DNA of 64,000 nt from contig NZ_JACHMF010000001.1 in the NCBI RefSeq assembly GCF_014204895.1, positions 4,278,001 to 4,342,000 of the forward strand, in the 5' to 3' direction. Position numbers and translations under genes: made by a program. The DNA is from Paractinoplanes abujensis. GTDB lineage: Bacteria > Actinomycetota > Actinomycetes > Mycobacteriales > Micromonosporaceae. Positions 16,427-23,777 of the stretch are shown in pieces (position 1 is the first letter of the stretch; each line of letters opens with the position of its first letter). The notes beneath the pieces were generated by a model. The model made no database searches. It was not told the origin of the DNA and saw nothing but the letters and a program-made list of their open reading frames with translations.

Positions 16427-17261
16427 GGAGTTCGAGGCGGTACTCGGTGGGGGCGGCACCGGTCGCGCGGCGGAAGACTCGGGCGAAGTGCGCCTGGTCG
16501 GCGAAGCCGCAGCGGCGGGCGATGACGCCGACGGGCAGGGTGGTCGACGTCAGCAGCCGGCGTCCCTGGTCGACGCGCAGGCGCATCAGATAGCGGTAGG
16601 GGGTGATGCCCTCGGCTGCGGTGAAGACCCGGATCAGGTGGTAGCGGCTCATCCGGGCCGCGCGGGCCATGTCGGCCAGCGAGACGTCGCGGTCCAGCGC
16701 CGCGTGCAGGTAGTCCTTGAGCAGCCGGACGCGGGCGTCCTCGTGGCGCGGTGGCGACGGCAGGGTTCGGGTGAGCAGGTGCACGGCGAGGAACTCGGCC
16801 GCCGACGCCGCGTAGAGGTCGGGCGCGCCGGCGCGGGCCGCGCGTTCCAGCGTACGGATGGTCTCGGCCACCAGGGGGTCGGCCACCCGCAACGCGTCGG
16901 GCCGGCGCACCGCGCCCAGTTCGCCGGCCAGCCGCTCGGTGGTGCCGGCCGGCAGGTGCAGCTGCAGCATGGCCGACGGTTCGGAGCCTTCGGTGCGCCA
17001 GCTCAGCCGGGACGCCTGGCCGGGTGGGGTCATGCTGACGTCGCCCGCACCCAGCACAGCCGACCGCGCGCCGACCCGGACGTGGCGGCGGCCCGACACC
17101 ATCACCGCGACCATCTGTTCCTCGATCGCGGGCACGGTGACGTCGTCGGCCTCGGCGGCGTGGGTCCACCGGCGCAGCAGCAGCGACCGCCAGCCCCGTT
17201 CCCAGGTGTCGAAGGTGCTGGTCGCATAGGGCTGCCCGGCATGCAGGGCCGTGCTCAACAC
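16413..17261 (-). CDS. AraC family transcriptional regulator
   Basis: A 282-residue regulator. The first 165 residues form a cupin-like sensing domain (EEQMVAVMVSGRRHVRVGAR, LGAGDVSMTPPGQ). Residues about 180-278 carry the two AraC helix-turn-helix motifs (SLADMARAARMSRYHLIRVF, then PVGVIARRCGFADQAHFARV, ending RRATGAAPTEYR). It starts with GTG and is divergent from the SnoaL-like gene at 17333. Two direct repeats in the 71-base gap are likely binding half-sites. The pentapeptide gene follows in the same direction. Confidence 0.9.
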   Translation of the reverse strand: MLSTALHAGQPYATSTFDTWERGWRSLLLRRWTHAAEADDVTVPAIEEQMVAVMVSGRRHVRVGARSAVLGAGDVSMTPPGQASRLSWRTEGSEPSAMLQLHLPAGTTERLAGELGAVRRPDALRVADPLVAETIRTLERAARAGAPDLYAASAAEFLAVHLLTRTLPSPPRHEDARVRLLKDYLHAALDRDVSLADMARAARMSRYHLIRVFTAAEGITPYRYLMRLRVDQGRRLLTSTTLPVGVIARRCGFADQAHFARVFRRATGAAPTEYRLELRDPK

Positions 17262-17292
17262 CGCACTATTGTGCTCCCATCCCGCACTTTCG
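17261..17292. promoter_or_regulatory. Candidate AraC half-sites, direct repeat with 21-bp period
   Basis: CCGCACTATTG (17261-17271) and CCGCACTTTCG (17282-17292) agree at 9 of 11 positions and are spaced exactly two helical turns apart. They lie between the divergent AraC-type and SnoaL-like genes. AraC proteins bind such tandem half-sites; assignment to this regulator is inference. Confidence 0.5.
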
Positions 17293-17332
17293 TCCGCGCC
17301 GCCGCACCCGGGCCCGGCCTAGCGTCGGGGGC

Positions 17333-17761
17333 ATGACTTTCACCAGGGACGAACTGGTCGCGCGCCTCGTGCGGGCCGGTGAGCTGGAGGTGTCGGGCGA
17401 CCACCCCGAGACCCCGTCGTACTTCGACACCGAGAAGTTCCGCTTCCACGGCCCGGACGGCTTCGAGACCGACTACGCCGGGCTGGCCGGCTACTTCACG
17501 TCGATCCGCGCTGCCTTCGACGACCGGTCGATCCGCCGCGGCATCATCGTCGTCGAGGGCGACTACATCGCCTGCCAGACCTTCATCGAGGGCACGTTCA
17601 CCCGCGAGTTCACCCAGTCGCCCGTCGGCCCGCTGCCGCCCAACGGCAAACGCGTCGTCTGGGACCTCAGCAACATCTTCCGGATGGACGGGCAGGGCCG
17701 CATCGCCGAGGAGTGGGTCCGCTCCGACAATCGCGCACTGCTCACCCAGCTCCAAGCTTGA
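17333..17761 (+). CDS. SnoaL-like / ester cyclase family protein
   Basis: A 142-residue NTF2-fold protein. The fold is suggested by TDYAGLAGYFTSIRAAFDD, IIVVEGDYIACQTFIEGTF and the end DLSNIFRMDGQGRIAEEWVRSD, the last being typical of SnoaL-like polyketide or ester cyclases and related small-molecule enzymes. TAGCGT lies seven bases before the ATG. It is divergent from the AraC gene and is its likely target. The gene overlaps the convergent hydrolase gene by 20 bases. Substrate unknown. Confidence 0.8.
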   Translation: MTFTRDELVARLVRAGELEVSGDHPETPSYFDTEKFRFHGPDGFETDYAGLAGYFTSIRAAFDDRSIRRGIIVVEGDYIACQTFIEGTFTREFTQSPVGPLPPNGKRVVWDLSNIFRMDGQGRIAEEWVRSDNRALLTQLQA

Positions 17762-18617
17762 GAGCGGCCGCCACGATCCGGTCGGCGAACTCTTCGGGAT
17801 GCCACAGCATCAGGTCGTGACCGGCCTCGGGAACGATCTCGGCGACGGCGTGCGGCATGTGGGCGGTGACCCGGGCCGCGACCTCGCGGGCGTCGTAGAG
17901 CTGGCTGTGCTCGCCGAGCAGCACCAACGCCGGCGCCGTGACGCGTTGCAGCTCCTCGTCGGTGAGCGGGGCGGGCACGACGTGCCGGCGCCGGAAACCG
18001 AAGGACGCCTTGACCAGCCGCATGGCGTCGTCGTCGCGCAGCGTCACGTTGCGCAGGGGCCGGGCCAGCGCGTGCCGCACCGGCCGGGGCGCGAACCCGG
18101 CCAGCCCGCACGCGATCACCCAGGCGATGAACCGCGGGCTGACCTGGCCGAAGCCACCGGGGTCGAGCAGCGCGAGCCCGGCCACGGCGTGCGGTGCGCG
18201 CAGGGCGTGACGCAGGGCGATCCAACCCCCGTACGAGGTACCGATCAGGTGGGCCCGATCGACGCCCGCCGCGGCCAGGGTCTCGCCGAGCCACTGGGAC
18301 CACTCGTCGCCGCTGCCGATCGCGCGGGTCTGCACGGACGGGCCGGGCTCGCCGACGGGGTCGATCGCGATCACGGGCCGCGACGCGGCGAGCCGGCCGA
18401 CGTAGGCGTGCCACCCCAGCGCCGGCCCGCCTGAGCCCGGCAGCAGCACGAACGGCTCGTTGTGACCGGAGCCGAGCCGGTGCACGCGGGTCGTGCCGAA
18501 GCTGGTCTCCACATCGGAGTCGACTGACGTGGAGGGCCAGAGCCGGTCGGCGGCCTCCCGATAGGCGGTGAGAAAACGTTCGCGGGCTCGGTTGTTGCGG
18601 AACTCGCCGACGGGCAT
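17742..18617 (-). CDS. Alpha/beta hydrolase
   Basis: A 291-residue alpha/beta-hydrolase-fold enzyme. The oxyanion region is FVLLPGSGGPALGWHAY near 75-90, the nucleophile elbow GTSYGGW near 155 and the final histidine PEAGHDLMLWHPEEFAD near 270. No signal peptide, so cytoplasmic. It is divergent from a TetR gene, with a 16-bp palindrome in the 47-base gap, and is therefore probably repressed by it. Substrate cannot be predicted. Confidence 0.88.
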   Translation of the reverse strand: MPVGEFRNNRARERFLTAYREAADRLWPSTSVDSDVETSFGTTRVHRLGSGHNEPFVLLPGSGGPALGWHAYVGRLAASRPVIAIDPVGEPGPSVQTRAIGSGDEWSQWLGETLAAAGVDRAHLIGTSYGGWIALRHALRAPHAVAGLALLDPGGFGQVSPRFIAWVIACGLAGFAPRPVRHALARPLRNVTLRDDDAMRLVKASFGFRRRHVVPAPLTDEELQRVTAPALVLLGEHSQLYDAREVAARVTAHMPHAVAEIVPEAGHDLMLWHPEEFADRIVAAALKLGAG

Positions 18618-18641
18618 CGCGGCCTCCTACCCCCGTTTATT

Positions 18642-18657
18642 TGATACGACGGTATCA
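18642..18657. promoter_or_regulatory. Candidate TetR operator, 16-bp perfect palindrome
   Basis: TGATACGACGGTATCA has 6-bp arms and a 4-bp centre. It lies between the divergent hydrolase and TetR genes and contains the candidate TetR-gene -10 box TATCAT (18653-18658), so binding would block that promoter. Autoregulation plus control of the hydrolase is the natural reading. Confidence 0.65.
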
Positions 18658-18664
18658 TGAAAGA

Positions 18665-19291
18665 GTGCCGAAACGGGTGGACCATGAACAGCGACGGCGG
18701 CAGATCGGCCTGGCCCTGCTGCGGATCGCCAGCACACGCGGGCTGCAATCGGCCACCATGCGCGAGGTGGCGGCCGAGGCTGGGGTCTCGTTGCGGCTCG
18801 TGCAGTATTACTTCCACACCAAGGAGCAACTCCTGGTGGCCGCCCTGGCCTATCTGGGCGAGCAGCTCACCGAACGGGTGTCGGCCGGCATCCGGGCGCT
18901 CGGCCCGGTCACGCCGCGCACCGTGGTCTACGGCACGCTCACCGCCGTGCTGCCGACCGACGAGGAGAGCGTGCGGCTGACACGGGCCTACACCGGCTTC
19001 TACACCCTGGTATTCAGCGAGCCGGAACTGGGCGAGCGGCACGGCGCCACCTATCCCGACAAGCTGGAGTCGTTGCTGGCCCGCCAGATCGCCATGGCTC
19101 AGGAGGAGGGCGCGGTGGCCGCCGATGTGGACCCGGCCCTGACCGCGGCGGCCCTGCTGGCGCTGACCAACGGGCTGGGGTCGAGCGTGCTGGGCGGCCA
19201 GCGGGACGGCGCCGCGGCCCGGCTGATCCTCGAGGACCAGCTCGGCCGGTTGTTCCGGAAACCGGATGCGCGGGGCGGGCGGGCTGATTAA
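18665..19291 (+). CDS. TetR family transcriptional regulator
   Basis: A 208-residue repressor. Residues about 8-55 are the DNA-binding domain (RRRQIGLALLRIASTRGLQS, REVAAEAGVSLRLVQYYFHT). The C-terminal ligand domain ends LILEDQLGRLFRKP. The GTG at 18665 is preferred because TATCAT lies six bases upstream and because the upstream TTG would put the operator inside the gene. Divergent from the alpha/beta hydrolase at 17742-18617. Confidence 0.88.
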   Translation: MPKRVDHEQRRRQIGLALLRIASTRGLQSATMREVAAEAGVSLRLVQYYFHTKEQLLVAALAYLGEQLTERVSAGIRALGPVTPRTVVYGTLTAVLPTDEESVRLTRAYTGFYTLVFSEPELGERHGATYPDKLESLLARQIAMAQEEGAVAADVDPALTAAALLALTNGLGSSVLGGQRDGAAARLILEDQLGRLFRKPDARGGRAD

Positions 19292-19301
19292 CGTCCGCGG
19301 C

Positions 19302-19967
19302 GTGGCCCACACCTATCCCCCGCTCAACGTCGAGGTCCGCACGCCCCGGCTCACGCTGGCCGGCGCGTCCGACGAGCTGCTGGAGCGGCTCGTGCCGATC
19401 GTGCGGGCCGGCATCGCCGACGTCGAGCCGTGGCCGTTCGACGACCCGATCGCCTTCTACGCCGACAACCCGGAACGCGAATGGCGCTGGCTGCAAGGCA
19501 TCTGGCGGGGCCGGGGGCGGGTGACCCCGGAGCTGTGGCGGCTCTACTTCGTCGTGCTCGTCGACGGGGAGGCGGTCGGCATGCAGGATCTGGTCGGCCG
19601 CAAGTTCGCCCAGTTCGGCACGGTCACCAGCTTCTCCTGGCTGGCCCCGGGCCACCGCGGGCGGGGGCTGGGCAAACAGATGCGGGCGGCGATCCTGCAT
19701 CTGGCCTTCGCCGGGCTGGGCGCCCGCGAGGCCGGCAGCGACGCCTTCGCCGACAACGCGGCCTCCAACGCCATCTCGCGCGGCTTGGGCTACGAACCGA
19801 ACGGCATCGACTGGGACACCCGCCGCGGCGAGCCGGCCCGTATTCAGCAGTGGCGGCTCACCCGCGAGGCGTGGGAGCGGACCCGGCGCGACGACATCGA
19901 GCTGAGCGGTGTCGCCGCGTGCCGGCCCGTGCTGGGCCTCAGTCCAGACCCCGGTACGTCCAGCTGA
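19302..19967 (+). CDS. GNAT family N-acetyltransferase
   Basis: A 221-residue acetyltransferase of the RimJ/RimL-like group. N-terminal VRTPRLTLAGASDELL, central VDGEAVGMQDLVGRKFAQFGTV and the acetyl-CoA loop SWLAPGHRGRGLGKQMRAAI are clear, followed by SDAFADNAASNAISRGLGYE. TAACGT seven bases before GTG 19302 suggests an independent leaderless transcript although the TetR gene ends only ten bases upstream. Its 3' end overlaps the convergent VanW gene by 29 bases. The acceptor substrate is unknown. Confidence 0.85.
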   Translation: MAHTYPPLNVEVRTPRLTLAGASDELLERLVPIVRAGIADVEPWPFDDPIAFYADNPEREWRWLQGIWRGRGRVTPELWRLYFVVLVDGEAVGMQDLVGRKFAQFGTVTSFSWLAPGHRGRGLGKQMRAAILHLAFAGLGAREAGSDAFADNAASNAISRGLGYEPNGIDWDTRRGEPARIQQWRLTREAWERTRRDDIELSGVAACRPVLGLSPDPGTSS

Positions 19968-21234
19968 ACGACTTGGTGCCCGTCTCCCGGCCGTCCTGCA
20001 GCACGGTCCGGGTGACGGTGATGCGGAAGCCGCCGTTGTCGCGGGGGCGGCGCGGGCCGGTCACCGAACGCACCTCGCGGTCACCGGTGTGCCCGTACAG
20101 GCCGACCGTCACCGACGTGCCGGTGGTGCGCACGCGGATGACGAAGGGCGCGTCCGTGTCGTTGCGGATGACGTTGTCGATCGAGCGCCAGTCCAGGGTC
20201 GCCTCGCGGCCGGGCGGGTAACGGCTGATGTAGAGCGAGTGCGGCTGGTGCTTGACGATGTCCAGCCCGGCGAACCAGGCCGCGTTGAACAGCGTCGTCG
20301 AGAACTGGGAGACGCCCCCGCCCAGCTGGTCCTCGAGTTCGCCGTCGACGATCGCCGGGGCGGGCACGAAACCGTTGGCCCGGGTGCGCTCGCCCGCCTT
20401 GTCGTTGAGCGAGAACGTCGCTCCGGCCGGGACGACGGTGCCGTCGACCAGCTCCGCGATGCGGTGGATGTTGCGGACCCGTGGCGCGCAGCACGGGTGG
20501 TAGGTGGTGAACGTGCCGATCAGCTGGTCCACCCCGGCCAGCTCGGGGTCGGCGGCGCCGGGCGGGAGCGTGCGCACGGCCACACTCATCGCGGTGGCGC
20601 CGTCCCGGACCGCGGCGGTCAGCAGCCGTACGGCGTCGGCGGTGTCCACGCCGCGGCCGGGCTCACCGGCCCGCACCGTCACCCCCCGGTCGGAGGCCTC
20701 GTACGCGAGGTCACCTTTGCCGTCGAGCACCGTGCCCGGCTTCGCCAGCTCGACCGACGCGTTGCGGGCGGGTTTGCCCACCGGCGCGAGCAGCGTGCCG
20801 AGCCCCTTGCGCACGGCGGCCTCGTCCACGCTCAGCTCGGGTGTGATGTCGTGACGGCCACCGCCGGGCAGCCGCAGCCGGGTCGCGCCCACCGCGCGCC
20901 GGGTCGCTTCGACGTCGAGCCGCACGCCCAGCTCGCCGGGGCGGGCCGTGAACCGCTGCGCGCCCGCCTCGACCTCGACCGGCTGCTCGACCTTGGCCCG
21001 GACCGGCCCGTCCAGCGCTTCCCGCAGCTGCTGCTCGTTGAGCCCGCCCACGGCCACGCCCGCGATGTAGGTCTTGGCCGGGACCACGGTCGAGGGGCGT
21101 ACGAGAAGCACCCCGATGCCGACGAGCAGCACCAGCACACCGACGCCGACCCCCAGAATCCATCGCCGCCTGCCTGTGCCCGGGGCGGCTGGGGGCGGAA
21201 CCGCCGCGCTCGCGGTCCAACGCTCGTCTGTCAC
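19939..21234 (-). CDS. VanW family protein with peptidoglycan-binding-like domains
   Basis: A protein of about 431 residues anchored by one N-terminal membrane segment (WILGVGVGVLVLLVGIGVLL). Outside, residues about 60-220 resemble the YoaR-type putative peptidoglycan-binding domains (AGVAVGGLNEQQLREALDG). The VanW domain follows: FTTYHPCCAPRVRNIHRIAE, ATFSLNDKAGERTRANGF and GGGVSQFSTTLFNAAWFAGL. VanW occurs in vancomycin-resistance clusters but most copies, like this one, are alone and of unknown wall-related role. GTG 21234 is chosen because an AT-rich -10-like CATGAT precedes it; an upstream ATG at 21255 is possible. Confidence 0.85.
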   Translation of the reverse strand: MTDERWTASAAVPPPAAPGTGRRRWILGVGVGVLVLLVGIGVLLVRPSTVVPAKTYIAGVAVGGLNEQQLREALDGPVRAKVEQPVEVEAGAQRFTARPGELGVRLDVEATRRAVGATRLRLPGGGRHDITPELSVDEAAVRKGLGTLLAPVGKPARNASVELAKPGTVLDGKGDLAYEASDRGVTVRAGEPGRGVDTADAVRLLTAAVRDGATAMSVAVRTLPPGAADPELAGVDQLIGTFTTYHPCCAPRVRNIHRIAELVDGTVVPAGATFSLNDKAGERTRANGFVPAPAIVDGELEDQLGGGVSQFSTTLFNAAWFAGLDIVKHQPHSLYISRYPPGREATLDWRSIDNVIRNDTDAPFVIRVRTTGTSVTVGLYGHTGDREVRSVTGPRRPRDNGGFRITVTRTVLQDGRETGTKSFSWTYRGLD

Positions 21235-21241
21235 GTAGAGA

Positions 21242-21440
21242 TCATGCCCGGGCACGGCGGCTCTGCCATCCGTACAACGACTGCTCCTGCAGGGCCGCGC
21301 GCGTCCGGGTGATGCCCCAACGGTCGGCAGGATCGGCCCTGAGCAGGCCTTCCACGACCGGACGGAGTGGGCCGGCGAGCCGGAAGGAGACCGGGGTGGC
21401 CTCGCTCACGGCGTGGACAGTAGCGAACAAATCGTCCCGG
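21242..21440 (-). pseudogene. Remnant of a serine/threonine protein kinase (C-lobe end)
   Basis: On the minus strand a short open stretch reads DDLFATVHAVSEATPVSFRL, then GPLRPVVEGLLRADPADRWG and TRTRAAL. This matches the end of actinobacterial Pkn-type kinase domains (the F-x-T-V-x-A and G-P-L-x-P-V-x-x-G-L-L-x-x-D-P-x-x-R-W signatures). Nothing upstream encodes the ATP-binding lobe, HRD or DFG motifs; the yidC stop lies at its 5' edge. It is therefore a fragment, probably left after a deletion. Confidence 0.6.
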
Positions 21441-21456
21441 CGAGCACTCGACCTCA

Positions 21457-22203
21457 CTACCGGCCGGCCGGAATCTCCACCGGGTAGCGGCGCAGCAGCC
21501 AGGCCTGCTGACCGAGGGCGAACAGGTTCTGCGTCGTCCAGTAGAGCAGCACACCGACCGGGAAGATCACGCCGCTGACCAGCAGGGAGAGCGGGATCCC
21601 GTACGTCATGACGCGCTGGATCGTGCGTTGCATCGGATCCTCGACGGGCGTGTTGCGGACCGCCGACAACCGCATGGTGAGGAACGTCGTCGTGACCATG
21701 GCCGCGATCAGCACCGCCGCCACCGAAGCGCCGCCGCTGGTGAACGTGCCGGCGAGCGGGGCGCCGAGCAGGGTGGCGTGCGACGCCTCGTGGAACTGGG
21801 CGGCCGTCCAGCCGTACAGGGTCTGCGAAGCCGGGTCGGTGATCGTGGGCCGCAGGTGGCGCAGAACGTGGAACAGACCGAACAGGATCGGCGCCTGCAC
21901 GAGCAAAGGCACAAAGCTCGCGTACGGGCTCACGCCCTCACGCCGGTAGAGCTCGGTCATCGCGGCCCCGAGCGCCATCGGGTCGCCCTTGTGCCTGGTC
22001 TGCAGTTCGCGCAGCTCGGGCTGGAGCCGCTGCATCGCCCGCTGCGACCGCATCTGCCGCACGAACAACGGCAGCAACGCCACACGAACGGTCAGCACGA
22101 CGAAGACGATTGCGGCGACCCACGACCAGTCGGGGCCCAGAAAACCCCACACAACGTGCCAAATCTGGATGAGCTCGGAAATGAAGGTATAGATGATGGA
22201 CAC
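21457..22203 (-). CDS. yidC: YidC/Oxa1 family membrane protein insertase
   Basis: A 248-residue membrane insertase-like protein. Five hydrophobic segments are visible, at about 5-20, 27-47, 95-112, 160-178 and 200-228. Family segments include VRVALLPLFVRQMRSQRAMQ (carrying the conserved groove arginine), QTRHKGDPMALGAAMTELYR and GVIFPVGVLLYWTTQNLFAL. At this length and without the large N-terminal domain it is a short Gram-positive-type paralogue. Whether it is the essential housekeeping copy is doubtful, since that one normally sits beside rnpA and rpmH. It is paired with the small DUF6412-like gene upstream. Confidence 0.9.
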   Translation of the reverse strand: MSIIYTFISELIQIWHVVWGFLGPDWSWVAAIVFVVLTVRVALLPLFVRQMRSQRAMQRLQPELRELQTRHKGDPMALGAAMTELYRREGVSPYASFVPLLVQAPILFGLFHVLRHLRPTITDPASQTLYGWTAAQFHEASHATLLGAPLAGTFTSGGASVAAVLIAAMVTTTFLTMRLSAVRNTPVEDPMQRTIQRVMTYGIPLSLLVSGVIFPVGVLLYWTTQNLFALGQQAWLLRRYPVEIPAGR

Positions 22204-22256
22204 GGCAAATCTCCTCAGGAGGCTGGCGGACAGAGGTCACCAGCGGCCGCGTCAGA

Positions 22257-22580
22257 TCAAGCGGCCGCCAGGGGCCGCGCAGTGGGTCCTCTCGGGCGGG
22301 TGCGCCCCGGAGCATCGGGATCCCGATAACGCGGAACCCCGGCCTTGTCGGCCCGGGCCCGCAGCCCCAGCCTCGTGCCGGCCGTGTGGTCGCCGCCTTG
22401 ACCCTGCCGCACCACGAGCAGGACAATCGCGGCCAGGGCCGCCACCACGAGGACGCCGGCCAGGGCGGACGGCCCGGCGTCGGTCAGCACGCTGACCAAC
22501 CACCAGATCGCCCCCAGCCACGTCACAGCGGCAACGCTAGCAACCCCGCGCCACCAGGTCGACAAACCATCGGAATACAT
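22257..22580 (-). CDS. Small membrane protein, DUF6412-like
   Basis: A 107-residue protein with two hydrophobic segments (about 13-31 and 38-57) and a basic tail ending in YRDPDAPGRTRPRGP. The tail motif RDPDAxGRxRPR and the position immediately before a yidC paralogue match the actinobacterial DUF6412 family. The two genes are 53 bases apart in the same direction and probably form an operon. Function unknown; a role in membrane-protein insertion would be guesswork. Confidence 0.7.
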   Translation of the reverse strand: MYSDGLSTWWRGVASVAAVTWLGAIWWLVSVLTDAGPSALAGVLVVAALAAIVLLVVRQGQGGDHTAGTRLGLRARADKAGVPRYRDPDAPGRTRPRGPTARPLAAA

Positions 22581-22655
22581 CAATCTCAGGCAATTCTCAG
22601 ACGATTGTCATCAGTCAAATGTTTCCCGGCCGATTCGTAGGGCACGCGGCGGCAC

Positions 22656-23777
22656 ATGCTTCTCGAGAACCAGCACGAACCGGCCGGGACCATTCGTGAG
22701 GATCTCGATGCGGCCGCGGCGGCCTATCACGCCCGGCTCATCGACGGCGACGGTGACGCCGGTGCGGCCCGCGACGAGTTCGTCGACTGCTGCCTGCCGA
22801 TGGCCGGACGGCTGGCCCGCCGCTACCGGGGTCGCGGCGAACCCGTCGACGACCTCGTGCAGGTGGCCCGGTTCGCCCTGGTCAAGGCGGTCGACCGGTT
22901 CGACCCCGAGCGCGGCTCGTTCACTGCCTACGCCGTCACGACGATCCAGGGCGAGCTCAAGAAGCATTTCCGCGACAAGACCTGGGGCGTGCACGTGACG
23001 CGGCAGCTGCGCGACACGGTGCTGGAGGTCAGGCAGGCCCGGGCCGAGCTGGCCGGGCGGCTGTCCCGCGAGCCCGGCACGGCTGAGATCGCCGAGCACT
23101 TGGGCATGGAGGACACCGACGTGCGGGCGGCGATGGCGGCCGCGGCCGGCTACTCCCCCGCCTCGCTCAACTCGCCGGTCGGCGACGAGAACGCCGCCGA
23201 GCTGGGCGACTTGCTCGGTTCGCTCGACCCCGATCTGGCCCACGTCGACGACCGGCTCTCGGTGACCCGGCTGCTGCTGCGCCTGCCGGAGCGCGAGCAG
23301 CGGATCCTGGCGATGCGCTTCTACGGCAACAAGAGCCAGGCCGAGATCGGAGCCGAGCTGGGCGTCTCCCAGATGCACGTGTCCCGGCTGCTGGCGGCGG
23401 CGCTGGCCTGGCTGCGCGAGGCGATGCTGAGCGACCGGGTGCCGCCCTGGCGCGGGGCCGACCGGCACGCCTACGGGGTGACCATGACCGTCTCCGTGCG
23501 GGGCCCGGCCCTGACCGTCGCCCTGACCGGCGAGCTCGACCGCGACGAGGCCCACCGCACCCTGGTCGCGTTGCACCGGGCCGTGTGGGACGCGAAGTGC
23601 TCCACGGTCACCATCGACCTGGACGGGGTGCCGTTCCTCGACGCGGTCGGCGTGGCGATGCTGGCCGACCTGGCCCGGGCGGCCGGGCTGGCCGGGCGCA
23701 CCTTCGCGATCGCCCGGCCGCATACCGTCGTGCGCCAGGTCCTGACCGTCTCCGGCCTGGACAAATACGTCGCTTAG
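22656..23777 (+). CDS. SigB/SigF-type RNA polymerase sigma factor fused to a C-terminal STAS domain
   Basis: A 373-residue fusion. Residues about 35-260 form a group 3 sigma factor: region 2 (DDLVQVARFALVKAVDRFDP, YAVTTIQGELKKHFRDKTWG), region 3 (LSREPGTAEIAEHLG) and region 4 (LPEREQRILAMRFYGNKSQA, then EIGAELGVSQMHVSRLLA). Residues about 272-373 form an anti-sigma-antagonist STAS domain (VSVRGPALTVALTGELDRDE, STVTIDLDGVPFLDAVGVAM). Where SpoIIAA-like proteins have D-S-S-G, this domain has D329-A-V-G332, so the phosphorylatable serine is absent. The module would put an anti-anti-sigma domain in cis with the sigma factor. It overlaps the convergent ligase gene by four bases. Confidence 0.9.
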   Translation: MLLENQHEPAGTIREDLDAAAAAYHARLIDGDGDAGAARDEFVDCCLPMAGRLARRYRGRGEPVDDLVQVARFALVKAVDRFDPERGSFTAYAVTTIQGELKKHFRDKTWGVHVTRQLRDTVLEVRQARAELAGRLSREPGTAEIAEHLGMEDTDVRAAMAAAAGYSPASLNSPVGDENAAELGDLLGSLDPDLAHVDDRLSVTRLLLRLPEREQRILAMRFYGNKSQAEIGAELGVSQMHVSRLLAAALAWLREAMLSDRVPPWRGADRHAYGVTMTVSVRGPALTVALTGELDRDEAHRTLVALHRAVWDAKCSTVTIDLDGVPFLDAVGVAMLADLARAAGLAGRTFAIARPHTVVRQVLTVSGLDKYVA

